Part shown: in pieces, positions 33,957 to 43,449 of the stretch
Layout of the letters: each line of letters begins with the position of its first letter
How positions within the stretch are numbered: the stretch's first letter is position 1
Assembly: GCF_900182835.1 (NCBI RefSeq)
Contig: NZ_FXUB01000001.1
Location: 493,954-557,953, forward strand
Length of the DNA stretch: 64,000 nucleotides
Origin: Desulfurobacterium pacificum
GTDB taxonomy: Bacteria > Aquificota > Aquificia > Desulfurobacteriales > Desulfurobacteriaceae
Reading direction: 5' to 3'
Notes under the pieces: model-generated
Told to the model about the DNA's origin: nothing
Databases searched by the model: none
What the model saw: only the letters and a program-made list of their open reading frames with translations
Program-made: the position numbers and the translations under genes

Positions 33957-35219
33957 TTATGAAAACTTTTTAACTCTCACCGCTTTCCCTTCACTTCTCG
34001 GAATTTCTCCTTTTCTTTTAAGGGTAACGCTTATGTGAAGACCTAATAGGCTGTAAATTTCTTCTTCTATCCTCTCTTTTAAGTATTCATCCTGTCTGTC
34101 AGCCTCTATCACAACCTCTACAACGTCCTTACCTTCATGCTTTCCAATAATTATCTGGTAGTTGGGGAGAACTTCCGGATACTTCATTATTATCTCTTCT
34201 ATCTGGCGCGGGTAGAAGCAAACACCTTTTACTTTAAGCATGTCATCTGTTCTACCTTTTATGCGGGCAAGGCGAAGGTGTGTTCTTCCGCAATCACACC
34301 TCTCTCTTGAGATTATCTTCGTTATATCACGGGTTCTATACCTTATAAGCGGTAAACCTTCCCTTGTTAAAGTCGTAACAACCAATTCACCTTCCTCTCC
34401 GTCTGGCAGAACTTCGCCAGTTTCAGGATTGACTATTTCAACAATGTAATGGTCTTCCCAAACGTGAATGCCGTTGTGAGCTTTACAATCTATTCCTAAG
34501 CCAACACCGCCTGTTTCCGTCATTCCGATTATGTCAAAGGTTTCTATTCCCATTTCTCTTTCTATGTAGCGGCGCATCTCCTCACTCCACACTTCAGCGC
34601 CGAAAATCCCAACTTTTAGATTTGTTTCCTTAAAATCAAATCCTTCCTCTTTTGCTACTTCAATCAAACGTAAAGGATAGGAAGCAATTCCTGCAAGTGC
34701 CGTTGTTTTAAAATCCTTCATAAATTTCAGTTGAAGGAGCGTCCTTCCCGGACCTATCGGTACAACAAAGCATCCAACTTTCTCAGCGCCGTAGTGAAAA
34801 CCAAACCCTCCGTTAAACAAACCAAAAGAAGGCGTTATCTGAAGGACATCTCTAAAGGTGAGCCCTGCCGCACAGAGGCAACGAGCCATTATTTCACCCC
34901 ATTGCTCTACGTCAGCAGGAGTGTATGGGTTGACAACCGGCGTTCCAGTAGTTCCAGAAGACATGTGAAACCTGACAAATTCGCACTGTTCACCGCAGGC
35001 AAGTCCAAAAGGATAGTTTTTCCTCAAATCTTCCTTGGTTATAAAAGGAAACTGCTGCAAATCTTTAAGACTCCTAATATCCTCAGGTTCAGGCTTCCCT
35101 ATTTTTTCCCAATACCTTTCGTTTTTTTCCTTTATTCTTTGGATAGTTTTCCTCAACCTCTCAAGCTGGAGTTTTTCTATCAGTTCTCTATCAAGAGTTT
35201 CAAGCCGTCTCTGAAACAT
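33957..35219 (-). CDS. paaK: Phenylacetate-CoA ligase-like enzyme (first copy)
   Basis: This AMP-forming acyl-CoA ligase is of the PaaK type. The 420 residues carry the phosphate loop SSGTTGTPVV near 90, a middle GMTETGGVGLG segment, YRTRDIT, and the C-terminal PRQIEEIIMKYPEVLPNYQIII with a lysine-rich tail. PaaK enzymes activate phenylacetate and related aryl acids with ATP and CoA. The start is the ATG at 35219 with GGAGG five bases upstream. It is divergent from a second paaK copy 97 bases away; the copies share layout but differ clearly in sequence, so they may handle different acids. Confidence 0.9.
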   Translation of the reverse strand: MFQRRLETLDRELIEKLQLERLRKTIQRIKEKNERYWEKIGKPEPEDIRSLKDLQQFPFITKEDLRKNYPFGLACGEQCEFVRFHMSSGTTGTPVVNPYTPADVEQWGEIMARCLCAAGLTFRDVLQITPSFGLFNGGFGFHYGAEKVGCFVVPIGPGRTLLQLKFMKDFKTTALAGIASYPLRLIEVAKEEGFDFKETNLKVGIFGAEVWSEEMRRYIEREMGIETFDIIGMTETGGVGLGIDCKAHNGIHVWEDHYIVEIVNPETGEVLPDGEEGELVVTTLTREGLPLIRYRTRDITKIISRERCDCGRTHLRLARIKGRTDDMLKVKGVCFYPRQIEEIIMKYPEVLPNYQIIIGKHEGKDVVEVVIEADRQDEYLKERIEEEIYSLLGLHISVTLKRKGEIPRSEGKAVRVKKFS

Positions 35220-35258
35220 TCCAACCTCCAAAATAAAAGAGAAAAATCCTAAGTGAAG

Positions 35259-35287
35259 TTTAAAAGTTAAAGAGTATTTTATACAAT
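35259..35287 (+). promoter_or_regulatory. Candidate promoter of the paaK-ACT-lctP operon
   Basis: TTTAAA (35259-35264) and TACAAT (35282-35287) are separated by 17 bases in the intergenic space between the divergent paaK genes. The expected start leaves a leader of about 20 bases including AAGGAGG. Confidence 0.4.
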
Positions 35288-35316
35288 ATTTTTACATCTA
35301 TTTAAGGAGGTAGGGA

Positions 35317-36618
35317 ATGTCTTTGAAAGACAAGGACTTCATGCCAAGAGAAAAAATCGCAGCAATCCAGTTACAAAGATTAAAAGAAACGGTTGAACGA
35401 GTCTATCACCTTGTTCCTTTTTATAGAAAAAAGTTTGACGAAGCAGGCGTTAAACCATCTGACATTAAAAGCTTGGACGACCTCAAGAAACTACCATTCA
35501 CGACAAAGCAGGATTTAAGAGATAACTACCCTTTCGGCTTATTTGCTGTTCCGTTAGAACAGGTAGTAAGGATTCACTCCTCTTCTGGAACAACCGGAAA
35601 ACCAACAGTTGTAGGTTATACCCGCCACGACATGGAAGTCTGGACTGAAGTTATGGTAAGGACTTATCTGATGGCTGATGTTAACGAAAAAGACGTTGTT
35701 CACAACGCTTACGGATACGGATTGTTCACAGGCGGTTTAGGATTCCACTACGGAGCAGAAGCGATAGGAGCTGCGGTTGTCCCTGCAAGTGGCGGATTTA
35801 CAAAAAGACAGTTAATGCTCATGAAAGATTTTGGAGCAACAATTTTGTGTTGCACGCCTTCTTTTGCTCTTCACCTTGCAGAAGTTGCCAAAGAAGAAGG
35901 TTACGATTTGCATAAAGACTTTAAACTAAGAGCAGGCTTTTTTGGAGCTGAACCCGCTTCACCCGGATTAAAGAAGGCTGTTGCCGAAAGCTGGGGTATC
36001 CAATACGTTGAAGCCTACGGACTTTCTGAAATTATTGGTCCTGGCGTAGCTGCAACGTGTAAACACGGTCACCTTCACATTTTTGAAGACCACTTTATAC
36101 CGGAGATAATAGACCCAGAAACTGGAGAGGTTCTACCTGAAGGTGAAGAAGGTGAATTAGTTATTACAACCCTTACCAAACAAGCACTGCCTATGATTCG
36201 TTACAGAACAAAAGACATCACCGTTTTAAGAAGAGAGCCTTGTCCGTGCGGCAGAACGCTAATCTGGATTGAAGGTATTAGAGGAAGAGCCGATGACATG
36301 TTAATCGTTAACGGCGTAAACGTATTCCCATCCCAAGTTGAACACGTAATTACAAAGGTTGAAGGTGTAACTCCAAATTACGTAATAGTTGTTGATAAGA
36401 AAGGCGTTTTAGACAAGTTAGAAGTTTGGGTTGAAGTTGACGAAAAACTGCTAACAGACGGCGTTGGAACTCTTGAGAGGCTTCAGAAGAAGTTGGAAGA
36501 AGAACTGCTTAACCACCTCTTTATAAGGGCAAAAGTTAAATTGGTTGAGCCTAAAACACTTGAAAGAAGCATGGGTAAGGCGAAAAGAATTGTTGATAGA
36601 AGAGAACTTAACATCTAA
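35317..36618 (+). CDS. paaK: Phenylacetate-CoA ligase-like enzyme (second copy)
   Basis: This 433-residue PaaK-type ligase shows the full family set: [18 protein letters not shown] near the start, the P-loop [15 protein letters not shown] near 90, [23 protein letters not shown] and [21 protein letters not shown]. It is closer to characterised PaaK/indoleacetate-CoA ligase length and motifs than the divergent copy. It heads an operon with a tandem-ACT protein (12-base gap), two tiny membrane proteins and an LctP-type permease, suggesting uptake and activation of an aromatic or other organic acid under amino-acid control (inference). Confidence 0.93.
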   Translation: MSLKDKDFMPREKIAAIQLQRLKETVERVYHLVPFYRKKFDEAGVKPSDIKSLDDLKKLPFTTKQDLRDNYPFGLFAVPLEQVVRIHSSSGTTGKPTVVGYTRHDMEVWTEVMVRTYLMADVNEKDVVHNAYGYGLFTGGLGFHYGAEAIGAAVVPASGGFTKRQLMLMKDFGATILCCTPSFALHLAEVAKEEGYDLHKDFKLRAGFFGAEPASPGLKKAVAESWGIQYVEAYGLSEIIGPGVAATCKHGHLHIFEDHFIPEIIDPETGEVLPEGEEGELVITTLTKQALPMIRYRTKDITVLRREPCPCGRTLIWIEGIRGRADDMLIVNGVNVFPSQVEHVITKVEGVTPNYVIVVDKKGVLDKLEVWVEVDEKLLTDGVGTLERLQKKLEEELLNHLFIRAKVKLVEPKTLERSMGKAKRIVDRRELNI

Positions 36619-36630
36619 CTGGAGGAAGCT

Positions 36631-37074
36631 ATGAGAAGCAAATACGCCATAAAGCAGATTTCGGTATTTTTAGAAAACAGAAAAGGCAGGTTAGCTGAAG
36701 TAGCAGAAGCTTTAGCAAAAGCAGACGTAAACATAAGAGCGCTATTTTTAGCTGACTCCTCAGAATTTGGAATACTAAGATTGGTAGTGAATAATCCGGA
36801 AAAAGCAAAAGCTATTTTAGCTTCAAGCGGCTTTGCGGCAAACGAAACTGACGTGTTTGCAGTAGAGGTGGAAGATGAGCCGGGAGGATTTTATAAAGTT
36901 GTCAAGGTTTTAGCGGATAATAACATAGACATTGAGTACACCTACGCCTATGCTGGTGCTTCTCACAAGGCAATTCTTTTCTTTAAAGTGAAAGGGCAGG
37001 ATTTTGATAGAGCATTAGAACTGCTTGCTAAGAACGGCAACAGATTAGTTGAAGCAGCAGAAATTTACGATTAA
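36631..37074 (+). CDS. Tandem ACT-domain amino-acid-binding protein
   Basis: This 147-residue protein is made of two ACT domains: KYAIKQISVFLENRKGRLAEVAEAL (from residue 3) and DVFAVEVEDEPGGFYKVVKVLADNNI (from about 75). Stand-alone double ACT proteins next to paaK are common and are thought to sense amino acids. Here aromatic amino acids would fit, given the neighbouring aryl-CoA ligases. There is no catalytic domain. GGAGGAAGC precedes the ATG. Confidence 0.88.
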   Translation: MRSKYAIKQISVFLENRKGRLAEVAEALAKADVNIRALFLADSSEFGILRLVVNNPEKAKAILASSGFAANETDVFAVEVEDEPGGFYKVVKVLADNNIDIEYTYAYAGASHKAILFFKVKGQDFDRALELLAKNGNRLVEAAEIYD

Positions 37075-37085
37075 GGAGCATAGCT

Positions 37086-37280
37086 TTGAAAACCTCAAAA
37101 GAAATAGCCCTTGAAAAACTATGGAACATACTTATAGCTTTACTGATAGGAGAAGTAACTACCGCCTTCCGTTACGGTAAACAAAAATTAGGCTGGATTA
37201 TTATTGGTTTCGGCGCGATTGTCTTCACAAGTTTACTTATAGCTGTCTTATCTTATCAGCTTGATAGTAAGGAGGAATAG
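37086..37280 (+). CDS. Small membrane protein, possible permease partner
   Basis: This 64-residue protein has two hydrophobic stretches. The first is short and amphipathic (LWNILIALLIGEVTTAF) and the second is a clear membrane helix (LGWIIIGFGAIVFTSLLIAVLSYQL), ending in a charged tail DSKEE. The start is TTG with AAGGAGCA before it. I recognise no family. Its place before another tiny membrane protein and a 526-residue permease suggests an accessory or assembly role, by analogy with small partner proteins such as YhdT for PanF and YjcH for ActP (inference). Confidence 0.6.
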   Translation: MKTSKEIALEKLWNILIALLIGEVTTAFRYGKQKLGWIIIGFGAIVFTSLLIAVLSYQLDSKEE

Positions 37281-37282
37281 CG

Positions 37283-37381
37283 ATGCTTCCAGAAATTATT
37301 GTAATTCTATCTTTTTTAGTTGTCATTCTCTTGGGATTCTACATAGCCCTCGGCACAAAGAAACCTGTCAAACAGCACTAA
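37283..37381 (+). CDS. 32-residue single-helix membrane protein
   Basis: This short frame was read directly: ATG at 37283, eight bases after GGAGG, and TAA at 37379-37381. The product has one hydrophobic helix (residues 4-24, IIVILSFLVVILLGFYIALG) followed by a basic cytoplasmic-type tail TKKPVKQH. The good ribosome site, the spacing of two bases after the preceding gene and 25 bases before the permease gene argue that it is real. No family is recognised. Confidence 0.55.
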   Translation: MLPEIIVILSFLVVILLGFYIALGTKKPVKQH

Positions 37382-37406
37382 AACACTTTCTGGGAGGTCT
37401 GGGAGG

Positions 37407-38987
37407 ATGGATTTTCTCTTTGCCGTGTTACCGATTTTAGTAGTTTTAGTCGGAATGCTTATGTTCTCGCGTTCTGGCGTTTTTATGTCGGTGGTGGGGT
37501 GGATTTTTACTATGTTGGTAGCCGTGTTTTATTTCAAAACGCCGTTTTCCGTTGTTTGGGGAGCAAGTATCTACGGTATTGTTAAAGCTTTTGCAATTAC
37601 CTTTGCAGTAGCGTTTACAATGTTAATGATTTTCATTATGAAAGAAACAGGAGCACTCTCTCAAATCGTTAAAACTATCCAGGCGATAACAAAAGATAAA
37701 ATCCAGCAAACGCTGTTTTTAGGAATGGGTTTTGGTTCTTTGGCAACTTCTTTAGGTGTTGTAACGCCCGCTTTGTTCCCACCGGTTTTCGTGGCTTTAG
37801 GTTTTTCACCCTTAGCCGCCGTTGCAATATCGGTTCTATGTTATGACCCGCTAACCTCATTTGCACTCCTTTCTATTCCAATTACTCTACCTGCTAAAGT
37901 AGCGTGGGGACCATTCGGCATAAGACCACCAGGAATAGAAAACGTTGACCAGTTCATTTGGAGTTTCACCCAACACATTACAATCTTCCTTCCTGTAGTT
38001 TCTGTGGGTTTTGCTTTAATGATGCTTTATTTTGTCGGTAAGTGGGAAGCTATTAAAAAACATTGGAAAGGCGCACTTATAGCAGGACTGGTTCTCTCAT
38101 TCACAGCTCTCTTCCTTGCTTTTACAAAAATCGTTCCGGTTGAGGTAATAGGTATATTCTCTGGACTTGCGACAATGGTAGTAGCTTATCTCCTTTACAA
38201 AAAGAACGGAGATGGAAATCCTAAATTCACAGCTGAATTCTGGAAAGCTGTCTCTCCATGGGTGTTCCTTTTCATATTCTCATTAGTGGTAAATTACCCA
38301 CCTGTTAAGAAGTTCTTTGCAAACCTACCAGGCAGCATAGAAGTTATCCACATAGTTGGTGGTAAAAAAATAGATTTAAACGTTTTTGCCCACGTTTATT
38401 TCTGGATTTTAGTAGCAATTATCGTTTCTCTACCTTTCTTAAAACCAACACAGGAACAGCTATCAAGAGCATTTAAAACGTGGATAAACAGAGTTTGGGG
38501 ACCATTTATAGCCTACTCCCTCTTCTTTGCAGTCGCGTTCATCATGGCTTGGTCTGGAATGGATATAGTACATGGAAAACTCATGCCAGGTGCTCACTTC
38601 AAAGAGTTAAATATGGATTTAATAATAGGTAAAACGTTAGCCGATATTTTCGGTAGCTTCTATCCTCTTATTTCTCCGTTCTTAGGTTTATTAGGAGCTT
38701 TTGTCGGCGGTAGTGAAACCGCTTCTAACGTTCTCTTTGCTAAAATTCAATACGGCGCAATAGCTTCAACTGTTGGTGCTTCAATGTTCATGGCAGCTTA
38801 TGGTGCTCATGCTGTCGCAGGTGGTATCGCGAGTGCTATAACTCCTTCTAAGCTAACAAATGCAGCTGCTTTGGTTGGTCTAAAAGGTAAAGAAGAAGGA
38901 AGCCTATTAAGAACCCTTATCCTGCCTGTTCTTGCCTTAACACTCTTTGTAGGAATTATGCTTCAGATAATAGTAAGCTTCTCTTAA
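37407..38987 (+). CDS. L-lactate permease (LctP) family transporter
   Basis: This is a large polytopic permease of 526 residues with about 13-14 hydrophobic helices. Family signatures include GMGFGSLATSLGVVTPALFPP, LLGAFVGGSETASNVLFAKIQYG and HAVAGGIASAITPSKLTNAAALVG; the last two closely fit LctP/GlcA carboxylate:proton symporters. The actual substrate is likely a 2-hydroxy acid or another organic acid. In this operon an acid that the phenylacetate-CoA ligase can activate is a plausible guess. GGGAGG lies eight bases before the ATG, and a strong terminator follows directly. Confidence 0.88.
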   Translation: MDFLFAVLPILVVLVGMLMFSRSGVFMSVVGWIFTMLVAVFYFKTPFSVVWGASIYGIVKAFAITFAVAFTMLMIFIMKETGALSQIVKTIQAITKDKIQQTLFLGMGFGSLATSLGVVTPALFPPVFVALGFSPLAAVAISVLCYDPLTSFALLSIPITLPAKVAWGPFGIRPPGIENVDQFIWSFTQHITIFLPVVSVGFALMMLYFVGKWEAIKKHWKGALIAGLVLSFTALFLAFTKIVPVEVIGIFSGLATMVVAYLLYKKNGDGNPKFTAEFWKAVSPWVFLFIFSLVVNYPPVKKFFANLPGSIEVIHIVGGKKIDLNVFAHVYFWILVAIIVSLPFLKPTQEQLSRAFKTWINRVWGPFIAYSLFFAVAFIMAWSGMDIVHGKLMPGAHFKELNMDLIIGKTLADIFGSFYPLISPFLGLLGAFVGGSETASNVLFAKIQYGAIASTVGASMFMAAYGAHAVAGGIASAITPSKLTNAAALVGLKGKEEGSLLRTLILPVLALTLFVGIMLQIIVSFS

Positions 38988-39010
38988 AGTCCCCCGTTTA
39001 GGGGGACTTT
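38986..39010 (+). terminator. Intrinsic terminator after the LctP permease gene
   Basis: A stem AGTCCCCC/GGGGGACT (8 bp, loop GTTTA) begins immediately after the stop codon, flanked by AA and TT. The T run is short (TTT then CCC), but the stem is very stable. Confidence 0.7.
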
Positions 39011-39025
39011 CCCTCAATTCTCAAA

Positions 39026-39066
39026 CTTACAGTTCTGTTAAAATTTTGTAAAAATTTTGTTAAAAT
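39026..39066 (+). promoter_or_regulatory. Promoter region of the sucCD-korDABC operon with a direct repeat
   Basis: CTTACA (39026-39031) and TAAAAA (39049-39054) are spaced 17 bases and could form a promoter. Two copies of TGTTAAAAT (39036-39044 and 39058-39066) lie 22 bases apart, about two helical turns, overlapping this promoter. The repeat could be an operator, but AT-rich chance similarity is possible. Confidence 0.3.
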
Positions 39067-39095
39067 CATTGGCAATTCAAAGGCGGGAGGAAAAG

Positions 39096-40265
39096 ATGAA
39101 AATCCACGAGTATCAAGCAAAAGAAATATTCAAAAAATACGGACTTCCCGTTCCAGAAGGTATAGTAGCCCACAACGCACGTGAAGCTGAAGAAGCTGCC
39201 AGAAAGTTAGGCACGCCGGTTGTCGTTGTAAAGGCTCAGGTTCACGCCGGAGGAAGGGGAAAAGCAGGAGGCGTAAAGCTTGCTAAGTCTCCTGAAGAAG
39301 CCGGAAAAATTGCTGCTGAAATGATAGGCAGCAGGCTTAAAACCTACCAGAACCCTGAAGGACTTCCGATAAACTGTGTTTTAGTAGAAGCTGGCGTAAA
39401 CATCGGTAGAGAATTCTATGTAGGCTTAACTCTTGACAGAGAAGTTTCAAGACCGGTTCTTATGGTTTCTGCCGCCGGCGGAATGGAAATTGAAGAAATA
39501 GCAAAAACAAACCCGGAACTAATTATTAAAGAACACGTTGACCCCGCAATAGGACTGCTACCGTATCAGGCAAGAAAAATAGCGTTCAAAATAGGACTTA
39601 AAGACAGAAATCTTATCAATCAGTTCGTAAAAATAGCAATGACTCTATCAAAAATGTATTTTGACCTTGACGCTTCGCTGATAGAAATTAACCCGTTAGT
39701 TGAAACAAAAGAAGGAAACTTCATATGTCTTGACGCAAAGATTGACTTTGATGACAACGCTCTATATCGCCACCCTGACATTCAAGAACTTGAAGATACA
39801 ACTCAGATAGACCCACTTGAACTTGAAGCGAAAAAGTGGGACTTAAACTACGTAAAGCTTGACGGCAATATAGGTTGCATGGTTAACGGTGCAGGACTTG
39901 CAATGGCTACCATGGATACGATTAAGTTCTACGGCGGCGAGCCCGCAAACTTCCTTGACGTTGGCGGAACTGCAACAGTAGAAAGGGTTGCTGCTGCGTT
40001 CAAACTACTGCTGTCAGACCCAAAAGTAAAAGCAATTTTCGTCAACATTTTTGGCGGTATCGTTAGGTGTGACAGAATCGCCGGCGGTATCATAGAAGCA
40101 GCCAAGCAGGTTGAGCTGGACAGACCACTAATCGTAAGGCTTGAAGGAACGAACGTTGAGCTTGGAAGGAAAATGCTGGAAGAAAGTGGATTAAACATTA
40201 TCCCAGCAAAAGACATGGCAGACGGAGCGCAAAAAGCTGTTAAGGCAGCAAAAGGAGAACTATAA
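39096..40265 (+). CDS. sucC: Succinyl-CoA synthetase, beta subunit
   Basis: With SucD this forms succinyl-CoA from succinate, CoA and ATP (or GTP), the reductive direction feeding 2-oxoglutarate synthase. The 389 residues are normal for Suc[23 protein letters not shown] start, ATP-grasp segment [23 protein letters not shown] and the C-terminal [19 protein letters not shown]. The start is the ATG at 39096 after GGGAGG; the longer open frame upstream is not needed. Citryl-CoA synthetase of some Aquificota is a relative, but the size and the kor neighbours favour succinyl-CoA synthetase. Confidence 0.95.
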   Translation: MKIHEYQAKEIFKKYGLPVPEGIVAHNAREAEEAARKLGTPVVVVKAQVHAGGRGKAGGVKLAKSPEEAGKIAAEMIGSRLKTYQNPEGLPINCVLVEAGVNIGREFYVGLTLDREVSRPVLMVSAAGGMEIEEIAKTNPELIIKEHVDPAIGLLPYQARKIAFKIGLKDRNLINQFVKIAMTLSKMYFDLDASLIEINPLVETKEGNFICLDAKIDFDDNALYRHPDIQELEDTTQIDPLELEAKKWDLNYVKLDGNIGCMVNGAGLAMATMDTIKFYGGEPANFLDVGGTATVERVAAAFKLLLSDPKVKAIFVNIFGGIVRCDRIAGGIIEAAKQVELDRPLIVRLEGTNVELGRKMLEESGLNIIPAKDMADGAQKAVKAAKGEL

Positions 40266-40278
40266 GGGGAGGTAAACA

Positions 40279-41181
40279 ATGAGCGTTTTAATAGATAAAA
40301 ACACAAAAGTCGTAGTTCAAGGATTAACCGGAAAAGAAGGTTCTTTTCACGCAAAGCAGTGCCTTGATTACGGGACTCAAATAGTAGCAGGGGTAACGCC
40401 AGGTAAAGGCGGAATGACGTGGCAGGACGATGAAGGAAAATACAGCGTTCCTGTCTTTAATACCGTAGAAGAAGCAGTAAAAGAAACCGGAGCAAACGCT
40501 TCACTTATCTTTGTTCCACCTGCTTTTGCGGCAGACGCCATAATGGAAGCAGCAGACGCCGGGATAAAATTAATTGTTTGTATTACTGAAGGTATTCCCG
40601 TAAACGACATGGTTAAAGTAAAGCGCGCACTTGAAGGAACGGGTGTAAGATACGTAGGTCCTAACTGTCCGGGCGTGATAACTCCTGAAGAGTGTAAAAT
40701 GGGAATTATGCCGGGACACATCTTCAAAAAAGGAAGAGTGGGGATAGTTTCAAGGTCTGGAACTCTCACATACGAGGCAGCATACCAGCTAACCACAAGA
40801 GGAATTGGGCAATCAACAGTTATAGGTATTGGCGGCGACCCTGTTCCAGGAACAACCCACAAGGAAGCAGTTGAAATGTTTAACAACGACCCGGAAACCG
40901 ATGCAATCGTTTTGATAGGTGAAATCGGTGGAACGATGGAAGAAGAAGCTGCCGAGTACATAAAAGAAAACGTTAAAAAACCTGTTATCGCCTACATAGC
41001 CGGCGTTACCGCACCACCGGGAAGAAGAATGGGACACGCAGGTGCAATCATTTCTGGCGGTAAAGGAGATGCAAAGAGCAAAATGGACGCTTTAAGAGAA
41101 GCCGGTGCTTACGTTTGCAATACTCCTGCCGAAATCGGTGAAATGGTGGAAAAAGCTTTAAGGGAAAGAGGTCTCATTTAA
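40279..41181 (+). CDS. sucD: Succinyl-CoA synthetase, alpha subunit
   Basis: The alpha subunit carries the phosphohistidine. The 300 residues show [23 protein letters not shown] at the N-terminus, [10 protein letters not shown], and the active-site His in [15 protein letters not shown] near 250. The 13-base gap to sucC and 19-base gap to korD show one operon. Its codon and base use resemble its neighbours. Confidence 0.96.
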   Translation: MSVLIDKNTKVVVQGLTGKEGSFHAKQCLDYGTQIVAGVTPGKGGMTWQDDEGKYSVPVFNTVEEAVKETGANASLIFVPPAFAADAIMEAADAGIKLIVCITEGIPVNDMVKVKRALEGTGVRYVGPNCPGVITPEECKMGIMPGHIFKKGRVGIVSRSGTLTYEAAYQLTTRGIGQSTVIGIGGDPVPGTTHKEAVEMFNNDPETDAIVLIGEIGGTMEEEAAEYIKENVKKPVIAYIAGVTAPPGRRMGHAGAIISGGKGDAKSKMDALREAGAYVCNTPAEIGEMVEKALRERGLI

Positions 41182-41200
41182 ATCAATAGTGGAGGATACT

Positions 41201-41428
41201 ATGGCAGCAAAAGGTATAGTTGTAGTTAAAGAGGAATGGTGCAAGGGATGCAACATCTGCGCAGCCGTTTGTCCGACAAAGGTTCTTGAGCTTGATAAAG
41301 TCAAAGCCGTAATGAAAGTAGCTCATCCGGAAAAATGTATCGGCTGCAAGCAGTGTGAAATGATATGCCCGGACTTCTGCATCTACGTATTTACTCCAGA
41401 AGAATACGAAGAACTTGTAAGCGCTTAA
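41201..41428 (+). CDS. korD: 2-oxoglutarate:ferredoxin oxidoreductase, delta (ferredoxin) subunit
   Basis: This 75-residue two-cluster ferredoxin subunit has CKGCNICAAVCPTKVLEL and CIGCKQCEMICPDFCIYVF, giving two [4Fe-4S] clusters. It passes electrons between free ferredoxin and the KorAB core. I chose the ATG at 41201, because GGAGG sits just upstream and overlaps the alternative GTG start. It stands directly before korA. Confidence 0.93.
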   Translation: MAAKGIVVVKEEWCKGCNICAAVCPTKVLELDKVKAVMKVAHPEKCIGCKQCEMICPDFCIYVFTPEEYEELVSA

Positions 41429-41440
41429 AGGGAGGAAAGT

Positions 41441-42592
41441 ATGGCAAAGTTAGAGTTAAAGTACGGAAACCACGCCTGCGCTGAAGCTGCTGTTTTAGCA
41501 GGATGTAGATTTTACGCTGGATATCCTATTACGCCTTCTTCTGAAATAGCAGAAAAAATGGCAGAACTACTACCAAAGTTAGGTGGTGCTTTTATACAGA
41601 TGGAAGATGAAATTGCTTCTATGGCAGCAATAGTCGGCGCTTCTATGGGCGGTGCAAAAGCAATGACTGCAACTTCTGGTCCTGGATTCTCTCTAAAGCA
41701 GGAAAACTTAGGTTACGCATTTATGGTAGAAGCTCCATGCGTGATAGTAAACGTTCAAAGGGGAGGTCCTTCCACTGGTCTTCCTACGCAAATCGGTCAG
41801 CAGGAAATCATGCAGTCATTGTGGGGAACTCACGGCGACAAGCTAATTCCCGTTTTCTATCCTGGAAACGTTCAGGAAATCATGGAAGAAACGATAAGAG
41901 CGTTCAACTGGGCAGAAAGGTTAAGAACTCCTGTTGTTCTTCTTTTAGACGAAGTTTTAGGACACATGAGAGAAACTGTTGATATGGAACTGTTTGAAGA
42001 AGGAAAGTTTGAGGTTTGGAACAGAAAACAGCCTGACGTTCCACCTGAAGAATATCTGCCCTATAAAGCTGGCGAAGATGACGTTCCTGCAATAGCAGAC
42101 TACGGAACACCAGGATACAGAGGTCACGCAACAGGTCTTCACCACGACTACACCGGCTTCCCCACTACAAATCCTGAAATGTGTCAGGAGCTTATAGAAA
42201 GGCTTATAAGAAAGGTTAAAAGAGCTCAACCAGAAATGGAGAAAAACGAAGCTTACAAACTTGATGACGCAGAATTTGCAATTGTTTCTTTCGGAACTAC
42301 TGCAAGAGCAGCAAAAGCAGCAGTTGACCTTGCAAGAGAAAAAGGAATTAAAGCAGGATTGCTGAAAGTAATCACAATCTGGCCATCACCGGAAAAAACT
42401 CTAAACGAACTTGCAAAGTCTGTAAAAGCTATTCTCGTTCCTGAACTTAACATGGGTCAATACGTGTTAGAAGTTGAAAGATGTGCTCAAGGCGCCTGTC
42501 CAGTTTACAGACTTAACAGAGCTAACGGTCACGTAATCTATCCTAACGAAATCCTTGCAAAGTTAGAGGAAATTGCAAAGGGAGGTAAATAA
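41441..42592 (+). CDS. korA: 2-oxoglutarate:ferredoxin oxidoreductase, alpha subunit
   Basis: KorA forms part of the CO2-fixing step of the reductive TCA cycle (succinyl-CoA + CO2 + 2 reduced Fd to 2-oxoglutarate). The 383 residues contain CRFYAGYPITPSSEIAEKMAE near 24 and MEDEIASMAAIVGASMGGAKAMTATSGPG in two adjoining pieces, typical of KorA/PorA alpha. The YPITPSSE loop is the CoA/pyrimidine-side motif. The mid-protein TGLPTQIGQQEIMQSLWGTHGD fits 2-oxoacid oxidoreductases acting on 2-oxoglutarate. Its last base is shared with the korB start. Confidence 0.93.
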   Translation: MAKLELKYGNHACAEAAVLAGCRFYAGYPITPSSEIAEKMAELLPKLGGAFIQMEDEIASMAAIVGASMGGAKAMTATSGPGFSLKQENLGYAFMVEAPCVIVNVQRGGPSTGLPTQIGQQEIMQSLWGTHGDKLIPVFYPGNVQEIMEETIRAFNWAERLRTPVVLLLDEVLGHMRETVDMELFEEGKFEVWNRKQPDVPPEEYLPYKAGEDDVPAIADYGTPGYRGHATGLHHDYTGFPTTNPEMCQELIERLIRKVKRAQPEMEKNEAYKLDDAEFAIVSFGTTARAAKAAVDLAREKGIKAGLLKVITIWPSPEKTLNELAKSVKAILVPELNMGQYVLEVERCAQGACPVYRLNRANGHVIYPNEILAKLEEIAKGGK

Positions 42593-43449
42593 TGAGTGCT
42601 CCTAACATACCTATGGAAAAAATAATAGAGAAAAAACCTTACTTTAAATATTTGCGCCTTGATAAAATGCCTACAATCTGGTGCCCCGGCTGTGGCATCG
42701 GACAGGCTTTCAGGGCAACCTGTATGGCTTTAGATGAGCTTGGTATTCCCAACGATGAAGTTGCAATGGTTTCCGGTATCGGTTGTTCCTCAAGAACTCC
42801 CGGTTACTTTGACGGTTTTACCCTTCACACTACCCACGGTAGAGCGCTCGCTTTTGCCACGGGACTTAAACTCTACAAGCCAGAATTAACAACGATAGTT
42901 TTCTCTGGTGACGGTGACGCTTTAGCTATCGGTGGAAACCACTTTATCCACGCTGCCCGTAGAAACATAGACGTAACAGTTGTTCTTATTAACAACTGGA
43001 TTTACGGTATGACAGGGGGTCAGGTTTCCCCTACAACTCCAAAAGGTGCATACGCCACGACAACCCCTTACGGAAACTACGAACCTCAATTTGACATAGC
43101 TAAAGTAGCAATTGCTGCTGGAGCTACCTACGTTGCAAGAGGAACTGCTTATCACGCTATGGAATTAAAGAAATTAATAATGGACGGAATTAAACATAAA
43201 GGATTTTCTCTCATAGAAGTTCTTTCTCCGTGTACAATCATTTACGGTAGGAAGAACAGAATGGGTATAGAGGATATGTACTTCTGGTTTAAAGAAAATA
43301 CTCTGCCGATTAAGGCGTGGGAAAAGCTTCCTGAAGAGAAAAGAGCAGGCAAGATACCTCGCGGCGTTCTTTACCATGACGACTCCCGTCCGGAGTATAC
43401 AGAAGTTTACTGGAGCAAGGTGAAGGAGCTTTCTGGAGGTGAAAAATGA
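42592..43449 (+). CDS. korB: 2-oxoglutarate:ferredoxin oxidoreductase, beta subunit
   Basis: KorB binds thiamine pyrophosphate. The 285 residues carry WCPGCGIGQAFRATCMAL near 24 and the TPP/Mg motif SGDGDALAIGGNHFIHAARRN with VVLINNWIYGMTGGQVSPTT near 105-150. There is a [4Fe-4S] cysteine set in the N-terminal half. TAATG overlap with korA and a four-base overlap with korC indicate coupled translation. Confidence 0.94.
   Translation: MSAPNIPMEKIIEKKPYFKYLRLDKMPTIWCPGCGIGQAFRATCMALDELGIPNDEVAMVSGIGCSSRTPGYFDGFTLHTTHGRALAFATGLKLYKPELTTIVFSGDGDALAIGGNHFIHAARRNIDVTVVLINNWIYGMTGGQVSPTTPKGAYATTTPYGNYEPQFDIAKVAIAAGATYVARGTAYHAMELKKLIMDGIKHKGFSLIEVLSPCTIIYGRKNRMGIEDMYFWFKENTLPIKAWEKLPEEKRAGKIPRGVLYHDDSRPEYTEVYWSKVKELSGGEK

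Noticed and set aside
40377..40961. Long antisense frame (194 codons) inside sucD
   Set aside because: It is a frame shadow of a well-conserved gene; it has no ribosome site and a Ser/Pro-rich non-protein-like composition.
39096..41181. Citryl-CoA synthetase instead of succinyl-CoA synthetase
   Set aside because: Lengths (389 and 300) and motifs fit SucCD, and the kor genes follow directly.
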